Assembly (NCBI GenBank): GCA_038212405.1
Contig: JBBQUN010000168.1
Coordinates: 1-10,490 of the forward strand
Origin: JBBQUN01 sp038212405
Lineage (GTDB): Bacteria > Actinomycetota > Acidimicrobiia > Acidimicrobiales > SZUA-35
DNA length: 10,490 bases
Direction of reading: 5' to 3'
The position numbers were made by a program, and so were the translations under genes. The number at the start of each line of letters is the position of its first letter. The stretch's first letter is position 1. Shown piece by piece: positions 5,965-10,490 of this stretch. The notes below the pieces were generated by a model. It saw only the letters and a program-made list of their open reading frames with translations. It was not told the DNA's origin and did no database searches.

Positions 5965-8559
5965 ATGGAACCAATCACCGTGCCTGTTGCGTCAGTTCCT
6001 CCGGCGGGCCTGCTCGAGGCCTACCCCCAGCGAGGTATCGGTGGCGAAGGCGGCAGCGCTGGTTTGCCGGCGCCCGGCATCGATGAACTGCGAGTTGGCG
6101 GTGCGGTCCGACCGCACTGGCAGCCGCTCACCACGGCCCTCGATGCCCTCGGCGGTGACGAGCTTCGGGTTCGTCAAGACGACATCGACCGCCTGCTCGA
6201 TGCCGATGGTGCGTCCTATCGCAGTCGTGAATCTGACCAACCGCAGGGATGGGCGCTCGACGCCATCCCGCTGGTGGTTTCGTCTGAGGAGTGGTCCGCG
6301 GTCGAAGCCGGCGTCACGCAGCGGGCCGTACTGCTCGATCTGGTCTTGCGGGATCTCTACGGCGAGCGCAAACTGCTGCGACGAGGGGTCATCCCGCCGG
6401 AGCTGGTCTTTGGCCACGCCGGATTCCTGCGGCCACTCGATGGTGTCGCGTTGCCCGATCAGTCGCATTTGTTCACCTATGGTGTCGATCTCGGGCGTGA
6501 CGAGGCTGGACAGCTCACGGTGCTCGCCGACCACACACAGGCGCCATCCGGTGCCGGCTATGCGCTCGAGAATCGCATGGTGCTTTCCCGGGTCTTCCCG
6601 AGCATCTACCGAGATGCCCAAGTCCACCACGTCGCCCCCTATTTTCGCTCGCTACGCGCCGGGCTCGAAAAACTCGGTAGCTATCGCAGCGACGATCCAC
6701 GAGTGGTCGTTCTCAGTCCTGGGCCGCGGTCGGAAACGGCGTTCGAGCACGCCTACCTGGCCTCGTATCTTGGTTACAGCCTCGTCGAGGGCGACGACCT
6801 CGTCGTACGCGGCGGCGAGCTGTTCTTGCGGTCACTGGGTCAGCTCGACCGTGTCGACGTGGTCATGCGGCGAGTCGATGCAGACTATTGTGATCCACTC
6901 GAATTGCGGCCTGAATCCCAACTCGGTGTTCCCGGACTGGTCGAGGCCGTACGCCGGGGCAACGTCGTCGTCGTCAACACCATGGGCAGCGGCGTCATCG
7001 AGAACCCGGCGCTGAACGGTTTCCTCGACGCAACAGCACGGGCGCTGCTGGGGCAAGACCTTCTCCTGCCCGTCGTGCAATCGTGGTGGTGCGGCGACGC
7101 ATCGCAGCGTGCCTACGTGCTCGAGCGACTCGATCAGTTGGTGTGCAAACCGGTGTCACGCCAGCCGGTCACCCGCACCTATTTCGGTTCGACGATGTCG
7201 TCCGCCGACCTCGACCGGCTCCGCTCGATGATCGAGGCCAAACCACATCGTTGGGTCGCTCAGCAGCCCTTGGCCATGTCGACCACCCCGACCCTCACGC
7301 CAACGGGCGTCGAGGCCCGTCGCTCGCTCCTGCGAACCTATGCCGTTGCCCGTCAAGGCTCGTATTCGGTGATGCCGGGCGGTTTGACCAGAGTTGCGCC
7401 CGACGAATCCTCTCCCGTCATCTCGAACCAGTTCGGCGCCTTGGCCAAAGACACCTGGGTCTTGGCGAGCACACCGCAACGTCAGACCGAGTACTGGCTC
7501 CGGTCAGGTCCCGCCGTGCACCCGGCCGACCCGAGTTCTGCGCTTTCTGAGCGGGCGGCCGAGAACCTGTTCTGGGTTGGCCGCTATGTCGAGCGGGCCG
7601 AGGCGGTCGCCCGACTGCTGCGGGCAGTGCACGATCGGCGCAACAACCTCGAAGCCCACGGAAACGAGGGCGAAGAGGCCGTTGCCTCACTGCTTCGGGT
7701 GCTGACGTTCACCACCTACGGTTGGCCTGGTTTCCTTGGAGTCGAGTCGGAGCAGCTGCTGGCATCTCCCGACAGCGAACTGTTCTCGTTGGCGTGTGAT
7801 GCTGGGCGTCCCGGGTCGCTGGCGTATGCCGTCGACCATCTGCTTCGAGCGGCGGAGGTCGTACGCGATCAGCTGTCGAATGACACCTGGCAAGCGACCG
7901 GCACGCTGGAACGGCAGCTGCACATGCTCTCGCGCACCTCGCTGAATCGCCAGGACGTGGTGCAGGGCACGCTCGGCACGATGTTGCAATCCCTGCTCGC
8001 CTTCCATGGATTGGTCAACGAATCCATGGTGCGCGACACCGGTTGGCAGTTCCTCGATGCCGGTCGCCGAATCGAGCGAGCCCAACAGCTGGTGCGTCTG
8101 CTCCGTGCGGCTCTCGAGCGTCAACACAACGATGCAGCCGAGAGCTTGCTGCTCGAGTCGGTACTCGTCTCGGCCGAGAGCATCATCACGTACCGTCGCC
8201 GTTACCGATCCCGGGCTCAGGTGGAAACGCTGCTCGATCTCCTCGTCAGCGACGAAAGCAACCCTCGCTCGATCCGCTTCCAAGTCGATCGGCTCGAAGA
8301 GGCGCTCCTGCGTCTCCCCGAGGCGCCAAAGCCGGCAATGGCCGGTGGCCGGTCGAGCGTGGTCGGCATTGCCACTCGAATTCGCACGGCGCGCTTTGGT
8401 GAGCTTGCCGCCCCTGATGCAGACGGCAGACGCGACGACCTGGTGGCGTTCCTCGATGATCTCGAGGTTCAGATCGCCAACCTCGCGACCGAACTCTCCG
8501 AGCGCCACTTCGTGCACCTCCAACCCCGTCGTTCCCTCATCGACGAGCCGGGCCAATGA
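5965..8559 (+). CDS. CP-ATP-grasp/alpha-E fusion protein with an altered ATP-grasp site
   Basis: 864 aa, the normal size for the fused COG2308-COG2307 family. An N-terminal extension of about 38 residues (Gly/Pro/Ala-rich) precedes the first family block, IDELRVGGAVRPHW (39-52). ATP-grasp homology runs to about 500, followed by a short linker and an alpha-E domain (about 526-850) with SERAAENLFWVGRYVERAEA (528-547) and GRRIERA (700-706). The ATP-grasp half differs from the stand-alone paralogue at several positions. EDN becomes ADH (188-190) before the shared PSGAGYALENR (194-204). The glycine-rich SGGKG after the lysine is replaced by SRQPVTRTYFG (398-408, after K395). DLRPF becomes LLRTYA (455-460), and NSSQGGGSKD becomes SNQFGALAKD (487-496). 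From memory, fused members generally share such changes, so this is probably a family trait and not local decay. It may be a regulatory or differently acting subunit (inference). The stop overlaps the next start by four bases. Confidence 0.93.
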   Translation: MEPITVPVASVPPAGLLEAYPQRGIGGEGGSAGLPAPGIDELRVGGAVRPHWQPLTTALDALGGDELRVRQDDIDRLLDADGASYRSRESDQPQGWALDAIPLVVSSEEWSAVEAGVTQRAVLLDLVLRDLYGERKLLRRGVIPPELVFGHAGFLRPLDGVALPDQSHLFTYGVDLGRDEAGQLTVLADHTQAPSGAGYALENRMVLSRVFPSIYRDAQVHHVAPYFRSLRAGLEKLGSYRSDDPRVVVLSPGPRSETAFEHAYLASYLGYSLVEGDDLVVRGGELFLRSLGQLDRVDVVMRRVDADYCDPLELRPESQLGVPGLVEAVRRGNVVVVNTMGSGVIENPALNGFLDATARALLGQDLLLPVVQSWWCGDASQRAYVLERLDQLVCKPVSRQPVTRTYFGSTMSSADLDRLRSMIEAKPHRWVAQQPLAMSTTPTLTPTGVEARRSLLRTYAVARQGSYSVMPGGLTRVAPDESSPVISNQFGALAKDTWVLASTPQRQTEYWLRSGPAVHPADPSSALSERAAENLFWVGRYVERAEAVARLLRAVHDRRNNLEAHGNEGEEAVASLLRVLTFTTYGWPGFLGVESEQLLASPDSELFSLACDAGRPGSLAYAVDHLLRAAEVVRDQLSNDTWQATGTLERQLHMLSRTSLNRQDVVQGTLGTMLQSLLAFHGLVNESMVRDTGWQFLDAGRRIERAQQLVRLLRAALERQHNDAAESLLLESVLVSAESIITYRRRYRSRAQVETLLDLLVSDESNPRSIRFQVDRLEEALLRLPEAPKPAMAGGRSSVVGIATRIRTARFGELAAPDADGRRDDLVAFLDDLEVQIANLATELSERHFVHLQPRRSLIDEPGQ

Positions 8560-9425
8560 CCAACTACCGAATCACGCACCGCACTCGCTACACCTACGAC
8601 GCGCCGGTCTCGCTGTCGTATGGCCAGTCGTGCCTCCTTCCTCGAGAGCTCGACACCCAGACCTGCACATCGGCCCGGCTCGAGATCAGCCCGCAGCCGC
8701 AAGACCAGCGAGAACGACTCGACTTCTACGGCAACCGGGTCTGTTACTTCAGCCTCGACCAGCCTCATGACGTGCTCGAGATCACAGCAATCAGCGAAGT
8801 TTCGGTCTTGCCAGAGCGGGGGAGTGCGCCGGCCGAGACGCAAATGCTGCTCGGCGACGCCGTGGCGGCGTACGGCCAGCATCCTGATGCGGTGCACTAC
8901 CTTCTCGCCTCGGCCCGAGCGACGGCCGACGCACGATCGAGCGCGTTCGCCGACGACTGCCTTGTCGCTGATCGACCAATGATCGAAGGACTTCGACTGC
9001 TGGTGTCGAAAATCCACAATTCGTTCGGATTCGATGCATCGGCCACCACCGTGACCAGCACGGTCGAGGATCTGTTCAAGCACGGTGCCGGGGTGTGTCA
9101 GGACTTTGCTCACCTCTCGGTGTCAGCACTGCGAGCACACGGGATCCCTGCCCGATACGTGAGCGGTTATTTGGAGACCATCCCGCCACCGGGGAAGCCG
9201 AAGCTTGTGGGTGCCGATGTGTCTCATGCGTGGGCCGCGGCCATGTTGCCGAGTGGCGCCTGGATCGATCTCGATCCGACCAACGACCAGTTCGTCAACG
9301 ACCGATACGTGACCACCGGGTGGGGCCGTGACTACGCCGACGTTCCGCCGCTCAAGGGCGTCATCTATTCCGACAGCCGCAAGACCAAGCTCGACGTTTC
9401 GGTCGATGTCGCGCGTGTCGGCTGA
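8556..9425 (+). CDS. Transglutaminase-like protein (papain-like putative peptidase)
   Basis: 289 aa, typical for stand-alone COG1305 proteins of these clusters. The beta-rich N-terminal domain (about 4-85) begins YRITHRTRYTYDAPVSLSYG, the classic opening of the family. The core spans about 130-245 with catalytic C181 in GVCQDFAH, H224 in VSHAWAAAM and D240 in WIDLDPTND, so the triad is complete. RYVSGYLE (200-207) is another family landmark. It probably hydrolyses a peptide or isopeptide bond, or performs acyl transfer, in the cytosol; the substrate is unknown. It is a paralogue of the N-terminal part of the 2601-5930 protein but lacks the amidoligase domain. The start overlaps the preceding stop (ATGA) and its own stop overlaps the following start by one base (TGATG), so it is coupled on both sides. 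No signal peptide is visible. Confidence 0.92.
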   Translation: MTNYRITHRTRYTYDAPVSLSYGQSCLLPRELDTQTCTSARLEISPQPQDQRERLDFYGNRVCYFSLDQPHDVLEITAISEVSVLPERGSAPAETQMLLGDAVAAYGQHPDAVHYLLASARATADARSSAFADDCLVADRPMIEGLRLLVSKIHNSFGFDASATTVTSTVEDLFKHGAGVCQDFAHLSVSALRAHGIPARYVSGYLETIPPPGKPKLVGADVSHAWAAAMLPSGAWIDLDPTNDQFVNDRYVTTGWGRDYADVPPLKGVIYSDSRKTKLDVSVDVARVG

Positions 9426-10390
9426 TGCGCCGGTTCCCCTGCCCGAGCTGCCCGGCATCGTTGTTCTTCGACAACCACCGGTGCGGCGCGTGCGGCGCCG
9501 AAATCGCCTATGAACCGACAGCGGACACCTTCGTCGCCACCCTCGATTCGGCGCCGTGCAGCTCGCGCCTTGGGCCTGGGGCTTGTAACTGGGTCGCCGT
9601 CATCGACTCGACAAATGGTCACTGTGCGAACTGTCAGCTCGATCTGGTTCCCGATCAGAGCCCGCTGGTCGAGCCGTTTCAATCCGCTCGCCGTCGGACG
9701 CTACGCCAGCTCTTCTCGCTCGGGCTCGACCCGGCCAAGCTCAAACCGTCGTTGCGTTTCGAGTTGCTCCAGAGCACTGCCACCAAGACCGTCACGACTG
9801 GCCATGCCAATGGCGTGATCACACTCGATGTCGTCGAGGGCGACCCGGTGCGGCTGGCCGAGATCCAATCGAGGCTGGGTGAACAGTACCGAACGCCGGT
9901 CGGCCATGTTCGCCACGAGCTCGGTCACTGGTACTGGCAGGCGTTGGTCGACGACCACTACAGCCTTCTCGGCCAGGATGGTCTCGATGACTTCCGGGCA
10001 GCCTTTGGCGATGAACGGCTCGATTACGCCACCGCACTCCAGCAGCACTACGCAGGGTTCGACGACGGTTCGTGGACATCGTCGTTCATCTCGTACTACG
10101 CGTCGGCCCACCCATGGGAGGACTTCGCCGAGACGTTCGCCCACTACCTGCACATCAACGACACGCTCGAAACCGCACAATCGTTTCCCCTGGTCGGGCT
10201 GTATGGCACCGGAGGCCTGGCAACGCTCTCCTTCGACGAGCTGTATGACCAGTGGCTCCGGCTCACGACGGTCCTGAACGAGCTGAACCGCTCGATGGGC
10301 GCGGCCGACGCCTACCCGTTCGCTCCGGCCGCACCTGCCATTGCCAAACTCCGCTGGCTTCACCACCGCCTTACCGACCCTGCCCAGTAG
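9425..10390 (+). CDS. Putative zinc-binding metallopeptidase (Peptidase_Mx-like) with cysteine-rich N-terminus
   Basis: 321 aa. The N-terminus carries two four-cysteine sets: C6, C9, C20, C23 (CxxC...CxxC zinc ribbon) and C45, C54, C67, C70, so two structural zinc sites are likely. The catalytic part has HELGH at 164-168 (H164, E165, H168), preceded by TGHANGVITL (125-134), and downstream HPWEDFAETFAHYLH (229-243). That second block is the probable source of the third zinc ligand and is highly characteristic of this family, followed by INDTLETA (244-251). The family is annotated as putative zinc-binding peptidase; I know of no demonstrated substrate. As the last gene of an operon otherwise devoted to ligases and transglutaminase-fold peptidases, it may cleave the linkage or peptide that the cluster makes (inference). 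It starts by TGATG overlap with no Shine-Dalgarno, so translation depends on the gene before it. No signal peptide or lipobox is present, so it is likely cytosolic. Confidence 0.9.
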   Translation: MRRFPCPSCPASLFFDNHRCGACGAEIAYEPTADTFVATLDSAPCSSRLGPGACNWVAVIDSTNGHCANCQLDLVPDQSPLVEPFQSARRRTLRQLFSLGLDPAKLKPSLRFELLQSTATKTVTTGHANGVITLDVVEGDPVRLAEIQSRLGEQYRTPVGHVRHELGHWYWQALVDDHYSLLGQDGLDDFRAAFGDERLDYATALQQHYAGFDDGSWTSSFISYYASAHPWEDFAETFAHYLHINDTLETAQSFPLVGLYGTGGLATLSFDELYDQWLRLTTVLNELNRSMGAADAYPFAPAAPAIAKLRWLHHRLTDPAQ

Positions 10391-10433
10391 CGCAGCTCCA
10401 CGCCTGGAGTCAGATGAGCCAACCCGAGACGCG

Positions 10434-10472
10434 AGCCGGGCCAGGGCGCTTGGGTAGCGCCCTGGCCCGGCT
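10434..10472 (+). terminator. Intrinsic-type terminator ending the operon
   Basis: A perfect 17-bp inverted repeat has left arm AGCCGGGCCAGGGCGCT (10434-10450), loop TGGGT (10451-10455) and right arm AGCGCCCTGGCCCGGCT (10456-10472). It is followed by the imperfect T-rich tail TTGTTGCTT. It lies 44 bases after the metallopeptidase stop. The stem is very GC-rich and the U-tract is weak, as is common in actinobacteria. A smaller hairpin (CTCCA 10396-10400 with TGGAG 10405-10409) lies between the stop and this stem. I see nothing else in the last 100 bases. Confidence 0.85.
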
Positions 10473-10490
10473 TGTTGCTTGGGAGGAATC

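Noticed and set aside
7687..8556. Long open frame (289 codons) on the minus strand opposite the alpha-E half of the fusion gene
   Set aside because: It lies wholly inside a strongly supported + strand gene with family motifs, and its translation shows no recognisable domain. Long antisense frames are expected from GC-rich codon bias.
9425..9490. Lipobox or signal peptide at the cysteine-rich start of the metallopeptidase
   Set aside because: The CxxC spacing fits a zinc ribbon. There is no hydrophobic stretch of the length a signal sequence needs and no lipobox consensus.
1..10490. CRISPR arrays, tRNA or rRNA genes, insertion sequences or integration sites
   Set aside because: No direct-repeat arrays, transposase motifs, terminal inverted repeats or tRNA-like cloverleafs were seen. 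The window is almost continuously coding with uniform composition.

Overview
The window is GC-rich DNA (clearly above 60% G+C by eye) with dense, same-strand, overlapping genes. Codon choice is strongly GC-ending, and Ile-Asp, Leu-Asp and Val-Asp codon pairs are common. This suggests a high-GC actinobacterium, perhaps an Acidimicrobiia (Ilumatobacter-like) lineage. The phylum-level guess is moderate and the class-level guess is weak, because no rRNA or other phylogenetic marker is present.

Layout: everything reads on the + strand and looks like the 3' part of one operon. Positions 1-69 are the C-terminal codons of an upstream gene. A 24-codon reading frame (66-140) bridges it to a circularly permuted ATP-grasp gene (137-1630). 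Next come a stand-alone alpha-E gene (1627-2604), a large transglutaminase-like/DUF2126 putative amidoligase fusion (2601-5930), a second ATP-grasp fused to an alpha-E domain (5965-8559), a second transglutaminase-like protein (8556-9425), and a putative zinc metallopeptidase with a cysteine-rich N-terminus (9425-10390). A perfect 17-bp inverted repeat (10434-10472) then ends the operon. All gene junctions overlap by 1 or 4 bases except 5931-5964, a 34-base gap with its own GGAG ribosome-binding site. No gene-free stretch exceeds about 100 bases.

How the genes may work together: the set contains three predicted ATP-dependent ligase-type domains (two CP-ATP-grasp domains and one DUF2126 of the glutamine-synthetase-like amidoligase group), two alpha-E domains, and three predicted peptidase-type domains (two papain-like transglutaminase folds and one HExxH zincin). 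The order ATP-grasp, alpha-E, transglutaminase occurs twice in tandem with different fusions. Comparative genomics by Aravind and colleagues predicted that such clusters make and cleave peptide or isopeptide linkages, and related clusters accompany the proteasome-like Anbu peptidase. The substrate and product are, to my knowledge, still undetermined. No signal peptides or membrane segments are visible, so the system looks cytosolic.

The points most worth a second look are the double-module layout, the pairing of a canonical with a degenerate-looking ATP-grasp, the bridging 24-codon frame at the first junction, and the metallopeptidase in an Anbu-type cluster that shows no Anbu in this window.
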